The position numbers and the translations under genes are program-made. A model generated the notes under the pieces. The model was not told the DNA's origin and did not search any database. It was given only the letters and a program-made list of their open reading frames with translations. Shown here piece by piece: positions 10,501 through 19,850 of a stretch of DNA of 19,949 nt (the stretch's first letter is position 1; each line of letters opens with the position of its first letter). Source of the DNA: Blastomyces gilchristii SLH14081 (taxonomy: Eukaryota > Ascomycota > Eurotiomycetes > Onygenales > Ajellomycetaceae); the NCBI RefSeq assembly GCF_000003855.2, contig NW_003101675.1:1144261-1164209 (forward strand), given 5' to 3'.

Positions 10501-12345
10501 TTCAGAGTATAATTTCTATATCTGATACTGTTCAGATCAGCTTAATCTCATCAATACACTGTCTAGACAGTCTGATTATAATATTATTAATATAGAGAAG
10601 AATTTTATAAAAGAATCTCTATCATCACTGCAGAAGAAGCTAGCTGCAGAGAGTTAAGATTCTCTAAAGCTTAGAAACAGTGCTGAAAAAACAGCTGCAT
10701 AACTCAGTATAGAAGATGAAAGAAAACTCAGATCTCTGCAGAGAACTGACACTGAAGATTATAAGCTTCTTATATTATATCTTATAATTATTGAATTAAT
10801 AAAGAATGAAATGATCTACAATCTTTCAATCTAACTACTTTTAAAATTTATTAATAAATTATAGAAGAGAAATATCTCTACTACAGCTTGAATTCAGAAG
10901 TTGAAGAAGAAAGAATTCAGTTTAAACTTAAAAGAGACAGACTCTGAGTGAGATAATATTACTAAGAAATCAAGTTATTGATAACTAGAAGAATATGAAC
11001 TTCTACTGCAGAATAGTTCAGTCTTTGTCTCTTGTAGTAGAGCAGTATGTTAGAAGTTATTAAGAATTCATTATAATACTCTTCATACAGAGCACTTCAG
11101 ATTAGAGAAGACTGAGAAGCTTCTAAAATATAAATATATTTAAGACAAGCTCTGAGCAGATGTTAAAGAGTATATTAAGACTTATAATATCTATTAAAGA
11201 ATACAGATTCTATAGTATAAGTAATACAGTGAGTTGATATCACTGTCTGTTTCAAAGAGTCTATGATAGAATTTATCAATGAATTTCATAGTTGATCTGC
11301 TGAAGTTAATAAGAGTTAAAGAATATGACTTAATTTTAGTCATTATTAACTATTTTATAAAGATAATCAGATATATTTTTACTTATATAAAGATTAAAGC
11401 CTCTGAATTAACTGACCTATTTTTAGATATGATTATTCATGATCATAGTGCTCTGAAATCATTGATAATAGATTGAGAATTCCTCTTCATCAGTAAATAC
11501 TGATCAGCTTTTTACTATCATCTTATAATAAGATATCTTCTCAGTACTGCATTTCATCTGCAGACAGATGATCAGACTGAATATCAGAATCAGATACTAG
11601 AATAGCATCTTTAAGTGTTCTATTTATATTATTAAAATAATTAACTCAAACATCTTTTAATCACTGAATTTGTATATAATAATACAAAGAATACAATCTT
11701 AAAGATATCTTCTTTCTATACTTATTATAAATATAATTCTTCATTACTCAGTGACATCACAGATGACATTTTAAAGAGAGAAATAGACAGTTAGAATATC
11801 AGACAGATACAGAGAATGAAGTATTTCTCAGTATTAAAAGTAAAAGTGAGATTAAAACTTTTGAATAAAATTCATGAGAAAGTAATGAAAAGTATTCACT
11901 ATGCTCAGAAGCAGTAGATAAAATACTATAATTAAAAACATCTTTTAATGAAGTTCTTGATAGAGAATTAAGTACTACTTTTAATAAAGAATATCAAGAT
12001 AATGAGACTGTGTAAGAAGCTCAGTGAGTGATGACTAGAATCTTTCTCAGTAATAAGAGTGATAAGTAAGCAGATATATAAGTTAAAATTACTCATAGAA
12101 TTGAAATTAATTTATTCTGTTTTTCATATTTCTATTTAAAGCTCTATAAGTAATATTTTAAGATGAAGCTGTCTCAGCTAAATAATATTAAGATTGAGAG
12201 TGATACTTTATATCTTATGAAGAAAATATTAAATAAGTGAATATATTACAGTAAGCTTCAATATCTTATTAAATAAGAAGATTATTTATTATCAGAGAAT
12301 TTATAAGAACTGCTTGAATATTTGAAAAATACTGAGAAAGAGATT
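7523..12345 (+). pseudogene. G2-inner gag-pol remnant, originally one continuous frame
   Basis: One frame can be followed from ATG 7523 (in-frame TAA just upstream at 7511; later in-frame ATGs at 7541 and 7655) to the integrase, so Gag and Pol were probably one polyprotein. Gag has a matrix/capsid-like F-E-E-Y-W region near 8069. Its CCHC box is at 8402-8443, with the first and last Cys changed to Tyr. A protease-like stretch lies near 8620-8660. In RT the first catalytic Asp is at 9470-9472, but the YxDD box reads Y-L-N-D at 9656-9667. In integrase the first catalytic Asp is Asn (11282); Asp 11471 and Glu 11579 remain at D-35-E spacing. The chromodomain is at about 12199-12345 in another frame, because a 1-bp deletion near 12130-12137, absent from G2-outer, shifts it. 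Stops are frequent throughout. Confidence 0.88.
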
Positions 12346-12648
12346 ATAAGCTATAAGATGACTAGTAGAGACTACTCTATTATATATCAGAGACATTGAG
12401 TAAGAAATACTGCTTAAGATTTCTTATTTTTCTTAAAGAGTTTTTTAGAGATAATCTTACAGTAATAAGCTAATATCTTATAGACTCTGTAACACTCTTC
12501 TTCTATTTTCTCTTAAAGAATTTTTTAGAAGTTTAATAAGACTATACAAGTGTAAAATTCCTGAAGTGATTAAAGAAAAGAAATATTAAAAATTAATAAA
12601 AAGATTAATATTATTGATCTGCAGACTGCTACTATTCTAATAGAGCTA

Positions 12649-13290
12649 CAGCTCACTGAAAAAGTAAAAAGAGAGATCAGAGTCTACTTATTAATAATTA
12701 CATTCTTATTAAACTTATTCTTCACTGTTAGAGTCTTCAGTACTGATATCTTTATCTGCTGAGAAGTTAGTACTGCAGCACTGCAGAAGAGCAGAAGAAA
12801 TATATAAAATATTAATTTATCAACTTATAAAGTATCTCAGTCATCTGCTTTAATTAAAGTGAGATTCTCTTTAATCAGTGATTGATCTTCACAGTGCTTT
12901 CAATAATAGTACTGACTAATCTCTTCTTGAGATCAGTTATTCTGAGATATTTTTTTATCTCAGAGATTCAGCTCACTGAAAAAGTAAAAAGAGAGATCAG
13001 AGTCTACTTATTAATAATTACATTCTTATTAAACTTATTCTTCACTGTTAAAGTCTTCAGTACTGATATCTTTATCTGCTGAGAAGTTAGTACTGCAGCA
13101 CTGCAGAAGAGCAGAAGAAATATATAAAATATTAATTTATCAACTTATAAAGTATCTCAGTCATCTGCTTTAATTAAAGTGAGATTCTCTTTAATCAGTG
13201 ATTGATCTTCACAGTGCTTTCAATAATAGTACTGACTAATCTCTTCTTGAGATCAGTTATTCTGAGATATTTTTTTATCTCAGAGATTCA
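12649..13290 (+). repeat. Near-perfect 320-bp tandem duplication
   Basis: Bases 12649-12970 recur at 12969-13290 with a period of 320 bp. Reading the units side by side I find one difference, G at 12731 against A at 13051. G2-outer has a single copy of this segment (minus strand, 6162 to about 6450), so the duplication is specific to G2-inner. Both units are already RIP-mutated, so it arose after most of the mutation, or it is an assembly artefact. Confidence 0.93.
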
Positions 13291-13429
13291 TACTTTCATC
13301 TTCTTTTATAAATGAGTAAGAGAGATCTTCTCAGTCTTGACAGAATCTATTAATATTTAAAGCTCTGAGACTCTTGCTCTGTACTGCTTAAGTATCTAGA
13401 CTTCTTATCAGAGCTGACACAATGTCTTT

Positions 13430-14029
13430 CTATGAGATAATACTTACAGAGAGATAGAAGTTATTGTTACAGATATAATAGAAATAATAAGAGTGAGAGA
13501 AGAGATAGATATATAAAATCTTCTTCTTCTTCAGCTGCTTAGTGCAGTGCAGATAAGTAGTAATATCAGTCAAAGACTGTATCAGAGTCTTTTCATAGAG
13601 AGAAGATAAAGAAACTGCAGAATTCTGCAGACTCAACTCAGCAGCAGTCTGAGCAGAGCTCAGATATGCTGTAAGAGAGAAACTACAGATTAAGCTTCTC
13701 AGAGTCACTGTCTCTGAAATCAAGCTCTCTCTGAGTTTCTCTCTGAATAATCACATGGAGTCATACATCACTGTATTGGCTGGGGAGAGGGGCAGTGTCG
13801 CAACAGTGATGAGGGGGGCAGAGAATGAACCAGACACAGACACATCAGCTGACAGAAGGAACAACATCTCACTGCAAGGCATGGCAACTACCACTGCAGC
13901 TGCAAGAGGAGCAGGAGAAGATGTGACAATGAGAGCAGTGCTCCCGCAGCTCATTGATGCTGCTGCCTTCAATCTGGCTTTCTTGACAGTCACAGAGGCC
14001 GCAGCTGCACCACAAAGACATTTATTCAC
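13430..14029 (-). pseudogene. Possible antisense ORF in the 3' region of G2-inner
   Basis: On the minus strand a frame runs from ATG at 14029 to a stop near 13430, interrupted once by TGA at 13751-13753. The first 92 codons lie in the GC-rich unmutated patch and are Ala/Ser/Val-rich (for example A-A-A-A-S-V-T-V-K-K). The rest is Ser/Leu-rich and lies in mutated DNA, ending in a Lys-rich stretch. Antisense ORFs between pol and the LTR are known from some plant gypsy elements. I do not recognise the protein, and the plus strand of the patch is also open (13755-14072, 105 codons), so either, both or neither may be real. Confidence 0.25.
13755..14020. other. GC-rich unmutated patch inside G2-inner
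   Basis: About 265 bp contain GGGG runs, CG and CC that are absent from several hundred bases on either side. Both strands are open. Part of it is GCAGCTGC-like and Ala-coding, giving low complexity. Because RIP needs a duplicated partner, a segment unique to this copy, such as captured host sequence, would be spared; incomplete mutation is the alternative. G2-outer cannot be compared here, as its copy of this region is outside the window. Confidence 0.65.
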
Positions 14030-14474
14030 TAGAAAACATCAGAATAAGCCTCTTATTATCTCTCAAGAATGATACTCTCATGCACTCACTATTACAGATA
14101 AGAGAAGGGGAGAAAAATGTGTTATAAGAGAGAAGAATCTTTTTGAAAAATTCTGTCACTACTGTTAGCTTTGTCTCTAAAACACATTACTTTTATAGAG
14201 AATTTCATATATAGAACAGAATATAATGAGAGATCTGTAAGTCATTTATTAACTATGTTTTTCACATCTTAAATCAATATATAAGAAATTCACTTATCAT
14301 ATACTTGATTTAAATGAAGATGAGAAAGAGAAGATCTACACAGTTAGTAGAAAAACTCATCTATTTCTTTGTATCATATACAGTATATACACTGTCAATC
14401 AGTTGATAACTATTGTTATATAATAAAGATAATTCCTAATTCAGTAATCTTAAGAGTGTAGAGACTATGCTCTT

Positions 14475-14485
14475 AAAGAGAAGAG
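14475..14485 (+). other. Polypurine tract of G2-inner
   Basis: AAAGAGAAGAG ends three bases before the right LTR, as expected for the plus-strand primer site. Confidence 0.6.
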
Positions 14486-14488
14486 TAT

Positions 14489-15032
14489 TATCACACTTCT
14501 AATTATATCAAGATCTTACTACAGTTTTACACAGCTTATCACTTTCATACAGATAATTTCATTCATCTCACAGATTATCTGAACTGATTTTCAATCACTC
14601 TATAACATCATTCAGATATATTATAGAAAGATTTAATTAATAAATATAAGAACTCTGCTTCTATACAAGATCAGCAGATTACTCTTTCTTCATAATAAGA
14701 TACTGCTGAGGTATCACTCTAGCTATTCTTGCTTATGAAATAAGAGAAGAGTATCTGTCTATTATCTATATAAAATAGCTAGATACTGGCTTCTCATGAA
14801 AGAAGTCAGTGATTTGTTTTTCTTCTACTGAAATATATATAAGAGTTACTGCATGTCTTATACAATCTTCTTAGTATACTAAGTATCACATCTGTGATAT
14901 TCTCACAATAACTCTGTAGCCTATGAGCTTGTCATTCAAGCAAGATAGTCAAGCTTACTTATATAACTTCTCAAACAACTACCTCTACATGATGCCGCTG
15001 ACTAGCCACCGCTTCGGTTCCGCTATGTTACA
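14489..15032 (+). repeat. 3' LTR of G2-inner (544 bp)
   Basis: Same length as the left LTR and colinear with it. It begins TATCACAC where the left copy has TGTCACGC, so the canonical TG end has been lost by a G-to-A change. The first 112 bases are fully mutated. The last 44 or so (from about 14989) keep GCCGCTG, CCACCGC, CGG and CCG that are lost in the left copy. Its 3' end is followed directly by the target-site duplication. Confidence 0.93.
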
Positions 15033-15037
15033 ATTAT
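15033..15037. repeat. Right target-site duplication of G2-inner (ATTAT)
   Basis: Identical to 6917-6921 and directly adjacent to the CA end of the right LTR. Confidence 0.93.
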
Positions 15038-15039
15038 CT

Positions 15040-18000
15040 AATTAAAACAGCTCTACTTCAGAGTGTTGCTTATAGAGCTTTAAATAGAAGATGTGAAAAA
15101 CAGGATGAATTGATTTCAATTCTGAGATTAATTTCAACTCATATGTCTGTTGATTCATCACTTTTATTACTGAGAAGAGTTCTAGTCACTACTAACTGAG
15201 CTTCTTACACAGTCTCATTATCTTAATATTCTTTACTGATAGTAGCACTTGATTCTCTATTAAGAACTTCATTGAAAGATGTTTTTAATTATAGTATTCT
15301 GTCTGCTACTTCTAAGTATAATGAATGCTTTTCACTATCTTCTCATGAATTTTATTCAAAAGTTTCAATCTTGCTTTTACTTCTGATACTGAGAAATACT
15401 CTATTCTCTGTATCTGTTTGACATTCTAACTGTCTATTCTTCTCTTTTTAAAATGTTATCTGTGATATCACTGAGTAATAAAGAATTATATTCATAATAA
15501 GCATAGAAAGAAGATACTTTTAAGATTACATTCTTTACATTATTATATATAAATTCAGTGATTAGAAGATGTTTGAGTTAATCATTCTGATAATATAAAT
15601 AGAACACTTAAAGATGCTGTTCTAATATCTGATTCTGATATTCAGTCTGGCCATCTGTCTGCAGATGAAATGTGATACTGAGAAGACATCTTATTATAAG
15701 ATGATAGTAAAAAGCTGATTAATATTTACTAATGAAGAGGAATTCTCAATCTGTTATTAATAATTTCAGAGCACTGTGATTATGAATAATAATATCTAAA
15801 AACAGATCAGTTAATTCAGAGACTTTAATCTTTTTATAAGTAGAGATATATTTAATCATCTTCATAAAGTAATTAATAATAATTAAAATTAAGTCATATT
15901 CTTTAACTCTTATTGACTTTGACAGATCAACTATAAAATTCATCAATAGATTCTGTCATCAGCTCTTTGAAATAGGCAGTAATACTAACTTACTGTATTA
16001 CTTATACTATGAGATCTTTATTCTTTAATAGATATTATAAGTCTTAATATACTCTTTAATATCTGTTCAGAGCTTGTCTCAAATATATTTATATTTTAGA
16101 AGCTTCTTAGTCTTCTCTAATCTGAAGTGTTCTGTATAAGAATTATTATAATGAATTCTCAATAACTTCTGACACATCATTCTACTATAAGAGACAAAGA
16201 CTGAATCATTCAGCAGTAGAAGTTCATATTCTTCTAGTTATCAGTGACTTGATTTTTTAGCAGTATCACTCTACTCAGAGCCTGTCTCTTTCAAGTTTAA
16301 ACTGAATTCTTTCTTCTTCAACTTCTGAATTCAAGCTGCAGTAGAGATGTTTCTCTTCTGTAACTTATTAATAAATTTTAAAAGTAGTCAGATTGAAAGA
16401 TTGTAGATCATTTCATTCTTTATCAATTCAATAATAGTAAGATATAATATAAGAAGCTTATAATCTTCAGTGTCAGTTCTCTGCAGAGACTCAGGTTTTC
16501 TTTCATCTTCTATACTAAGTCACACAGCTGTCTTACTAATGCTGTTTCTAAGCTTCAGAGAATCTTAATCCTCTGCAGCCAGCTTCTTCTACAGTGATGA
16601 TAGAGATTCTTTTATAGAATTCTTCTCTGTATTAACAATATTATAATTTGATTATTTAGACAGTGTGTCAGCAGAGTTAAGTCAATCTGAATAATATTAA
16701 ATATAGAAATCATACTCTGAAAGCAGCTCTGCTCATCTGACTTGACATTCTATCAAGCTCTTTATTATCAAGAAGTAACACAGATTTGTATGATCAGTGA
16801 GAACTTACACTGAGTACTTACTACTCTGAAGATAATATCATCAGATCTTAAAGAATTTCACAATTATTAATATCTCTTGATCATAAGTATCATATCTTCC
16901 CTGTATAAGTAATAACTTCTTGAAGAAGAAGATTACTAATCTTCATTTATAGTATTATATAGACTCTGTGAAAAAGTCTTCTCTCACAGATATTTTATTA
17001 TCTATATTTTCAGAGATTATTATTCTCTGATTCTTTCAATGTTAAAAGGTCTCTGATATTAACTGTGAAAAGATTTCACAGATTCTATTCTTGAATATAT
17101 TAGTCTCACACTGACTGAGTAAGTCAGAGTTAAAGTGATTCAGTATTATAAGATCTATAAAAGCTTATTTTAATTTTGTAAATACCTGTGTAGTATCTTG
17201 AGTAAGAATAAACAGTTCTATTTTTCTGTCTTTAATACTTTTCTTTAACAGATCTGTAAGAAGACCAGTAATCTGTGAATATATATAGATAAATTATCTA
17301 TAGAAATTTATAAATTCTGAAAATATCTATATCTTATAATATGTTCACAGTACTGATCAGTTCTTAATAACAGAGATCTGACTTCTGTTCATTAAAATGT
17401 TATTAATCATAATAATATAATCTAAGAAATCAGTCTTCTGCATGTAGAATGAGCATTTTCAGTATTTATATAGAGTTAATACTGTCTCAAGTAACTTAAC
17501 ACTTCTTGAACATGAGTATTATATTCTTCTTTCATTTTTGAGAAGATTAGAATGTTATTTAAGTATATTATACAGAAGACATTAACAAGACTCTGCAGTG
17601 TCTTATTTATATAGATCTGAAAGATGACTGAAGTATTATAAAGATTAAAAGATAAAACAAGATATTTAAAATTATTATACTTAGTATAAATAGCTGTTTT
17701 TCAAATGTTATCTTTGTTAACTCTGATTCTATGATAGATATTCTGTATATCAATCTTTGAGAATATCTTTACTTCAGATAATTGATCAATCATCTCATTA
17801 ATTAATAGTAATAAATAGTAATTCTTAATCATCATTTTATTAAAGTCTCTGTAGTCTATGTATAGACATAGTCTACTGTTCTTCTTAAATACAAAAAGTA
17901 TGAGTATCTCTGTCAGACTCTTTAATAAGTGTATTCAGTTCTTTGATTGTACTTTCTTAAGATATTTATACAGAATATTCAATTTCTTTACTGATAAGTT

Positions 18001-19200
18001 ATAAAGAGATCTGTACAGCACTGTTACACTATCTTTAAGACAGATCTTATATTATATCTTGATATCAGAAAACTTCACTACTTCTCTTTCTAAAAAGACA
18101 TTCTTATAATCTGTAAAGAGATATTATATTTATCTGTCTTCAATAATAAATACTGCTGTCAATCTTCTAGTAAGAGTAATAACTTCTTCATCTATTCTTA
18201 AGTTCTCTGTTATATAGTATATTGACTTTATCTTTTTCTCAAGATTCTTTTAATGAAACTCTTTAAATTTCTCTATTACTGTCTCTTTATCAGTGAGATA
18301 ATATCATCACATCTGAGTGACTCAGTCAATGAGAGAATTATTTTCTCTCAATCATAGAAGATCTAGAATAATATTCTCATCTATGATATTAATAATATGA
18401 AGAAGCAGACTGCTCTTCTTAAAGATTTCTTCTAAGTCAGTGATTACATACTTTACTTGAATTATGTTAAAACAGTGATATTTTATTTTATCAGTAAATT
18501 TAATATAATCTGACAGATCTATCTTCTTTCAATTCTTTATTAAAGAAAAGAAATAGAATATGAAGTTAATATCTATTCTGAAGTCAAGTAGACATCTCAC
18601 TAATATCTTCTTATTCAGAGTATTCATTGTGATTGTAATATGAACTCAGAGATATAAGAATTATTAATTCTTCATTTCTTTCTCTTCTTTGTCTTCTACA
18701 GATATATTCATTAGAAGAGAAGTTAACTTTAAGAAGATATCTTCTCAGTTTCTTCTCTTCTTCAGCTTCTTATAATTACTAGTATAGTGATTATCAGCTG
18801 TACAGTTAAAGTAGAAATCTTTATCAAATCTTTTTTAATATTTCTTCACAGTGAGTGAAGAATTGAAATATTTAAAATTCTTCTTTATATTCTCTACACT
18901 GAAGCTATCATAGTACTGTTTAGATTCTGTTATTAATTACTTAGAAGAGATCTTATTAATCTTTTTCTCAGAGTATTAATTATTCAAGTAGATTCAGAAA
19001 GTCAAGTTAATAAGCTTAGTGTAATTAATTAATAAACTCTGATACTGTGATATTATTATTCACATCTTATGAGTCAGCTTCATGAGATAAAGCTGTATTT
19101 TTAATTGATTTAAATCATTAATCAATTTCTCTCAATATTCTTTAAATCTTATATTGAAATCAGAAGAATTCTCATTATCTTATTAATATAATAAGTTAAA
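15040..19200 (-). pseudogene. G2-outer gag-pol remnant
   Basis: Read on the minus strand: the end of capsid, a CCHC box near 18784-18825 with first and last Cys changed to Tyr as in G2-inner, and RT with Y-L-N-N at 17554-17565, so both catalytic Asp residues are Asn. Integrase is the clearest part: an open stretch of 66 codons at 15746-15946 that begins M-M-N-F-I-V-D-L and is nearly the same as 11279-11476, again with Asn for the first catalytic Asp. Near 15075-15085 this copy keeps the base deleted in G2-inner, so the F-H-I motif runs in frame toward the chromodomain at 6921-6740. Stops are frequent elsewhere. Confidence 0.87.
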
Positions 19201-19222
19201 TCACTATATCACTGTAAAGCTG

Positions 19223-19700
19223 CCAACCGCCCCACCACGAACTCGCTCGATTTTTCGAATAAGAACCCGCCGATAGATCCATCGAAAAGCCCTCGATCAT
19301 ACGAGCATTTGGACCCCATCGCCGACCGCATACCCCGTGTGGTGGTGGAGATATCCAGCCAAATGTGAACTAGACGTTGTTCGAAACTCCCGTGTGGGAT
19401 TATCCCCCATTCAACCCCTACCACACCACAACCCTGGGCCAAAGTGCCATACAAATTGTAAGGTGAAGAGACATAGCCATATGCGCCAATCTTCTTGATT
19501 TTGGAAGATCCCCGATCTGTAATTGTGGAGATATCTGAGAAACAACCTCCACGAAAACCCTGTCCACCTTTGATGTTCCAAAACATCAATGCCAAGTCCC
19601 ACCCTCGTACTGCCCTTCCCAATCTGGCCCATCCCCGGCAGAAAAATACAAAAAGATACCTCGGCGATAATATCAAGTACATAATCAACAGACACTTCTG
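19223..19700. other. GC-rich unmutated island flanking the nest
   Basis: Base composition changes abruptly at the end of G2-outer: CG, CC and GG are common here. The plus strand has an open stretch at 19222-19365 (48 codons, ending in E-I-S-S-Q-M and TGA) and another at 19495-19701 (68 codons, containing N-L-A-H-P). The minus strand has an open stretch of 168 codons at 19209-19715. I recognise none of the products. A GTGGAGATATC motif occurs twice (19344 and 19524). It may be host DNA, an old gene fragment or another repeat. Confidence 0.5.
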
Positions 19701-19850
19701 AAGTGCAATCTTCACAGTCTGTCGTCAGTGTATCTAGACTTCAACACTAAGTCTCACCCTTGTACTACCCCTCTCAATCTGGCCCATTCTCAACAGAATA
19801 ATACAAAAAGATACCTCAGCAACAGCATTCAATACATAATCAGCAGATAA
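19585..19850 (+). repeat. Diverged direct repeat, about 111 bp, offset 155
   Basis: 19585-19695 and 19740-19850 align without gaps over about 111 bases and share AATCTGGCCCAT and ATACAAAAAGATACCTC. Most differences are transitions, with the second unit having T or A where the first has C or G, so unit 2 looks partly RIP-mutated and unit 1 does not. When translated, both units stay open and share N-T-K-R-Y-L. The nature of the repeat is unknown. Confidence 0.7.

Larger units (their letters stand above)
12346..14474 (+). other. Long 3' region of G2-inner between chromodomain and purine tract
   Basis: About 2.1 kb separate the end of pol from the LTR, long for a fungal chromovirus. 12346-12648 matches the same region of G2-outer (minus strand, about 6740-6450) and shows no coding. 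12649-13290 is a tandem duplication. 13291-13754 is mutated, with no convincing plus-strand frame. 13755-14020 is a GC-rich unmutated patch. 14021-14474 is AT-rich and I see nothing in it. The length could reflect an extra ORF or captured sequence in this family. Confidence 0.6.
6922..15032 (+). mobile_element. G2-inner: complete but RIP-dead Ty3/gypsy chromovirus, 8111 bp
   Basis: Two 544-bp LTRs (6922-7465 and 14489-15032) flank a gag-pol remnant in the order Gag, CCHC box, protease, RT, RNase H, integrase, chromodomain. A long 3' region and a purine tract precede the right LTR. A perfect 5-bp target-site duplication, ATTAT, frames the whole unit, so this is one full-length insertion. The host sequence is another member of the same family in opposite orientation: removing 6922-15032 and one ATTAT joins the minus-strand reading of 15033-19222 smoothly to 6921-6162. 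The outer ends of both LTRs are nearly unmutated, while the interior is heavily mutated. No frame can give a functional protein. Confidence 0.93.
15033..19222 (-). mobile_element. G2-outer, right half: gag to integrase, minus strand, 5' truncated
   Basis: The reverse complement aligns with G2-inner from about 7995 to 12186, mostly without gaps and with transitions as the main difference. It is a second copy of the same family in opposite orientation and continues at 6921-6162. Homology stops at about 19218-19222, inside gag; the 5' LTR and first part of gag are missing and unrelated GC-rich DNA follows. It is mutated right up to the insertion junction at 15033, next to the clean LTR tip of G2-inner. 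Confidence 0.9.

Noticed and set aside
12882..13082. 66-codon plus-strand ORF.
   Set aside because: It spans the junction of the 320-bp tandem duplication, is hydrophobic AT-rich translation, and has no counterpart in G2-outer.
12649..13290. Tandem repeat as a CRISPR or satellite array.
   Set aside because: Only two units of 320 bp, no spacers, and the single-copy version exists in G2-outer.
19209..19715. 168-codon minus-strand ORF as a real gene.
   Set aside because: No recognisable domain; overlapping frames on both strands are also open, and it crosses into one unit of a direct repeat. Kept only as part of the GC-rich island.
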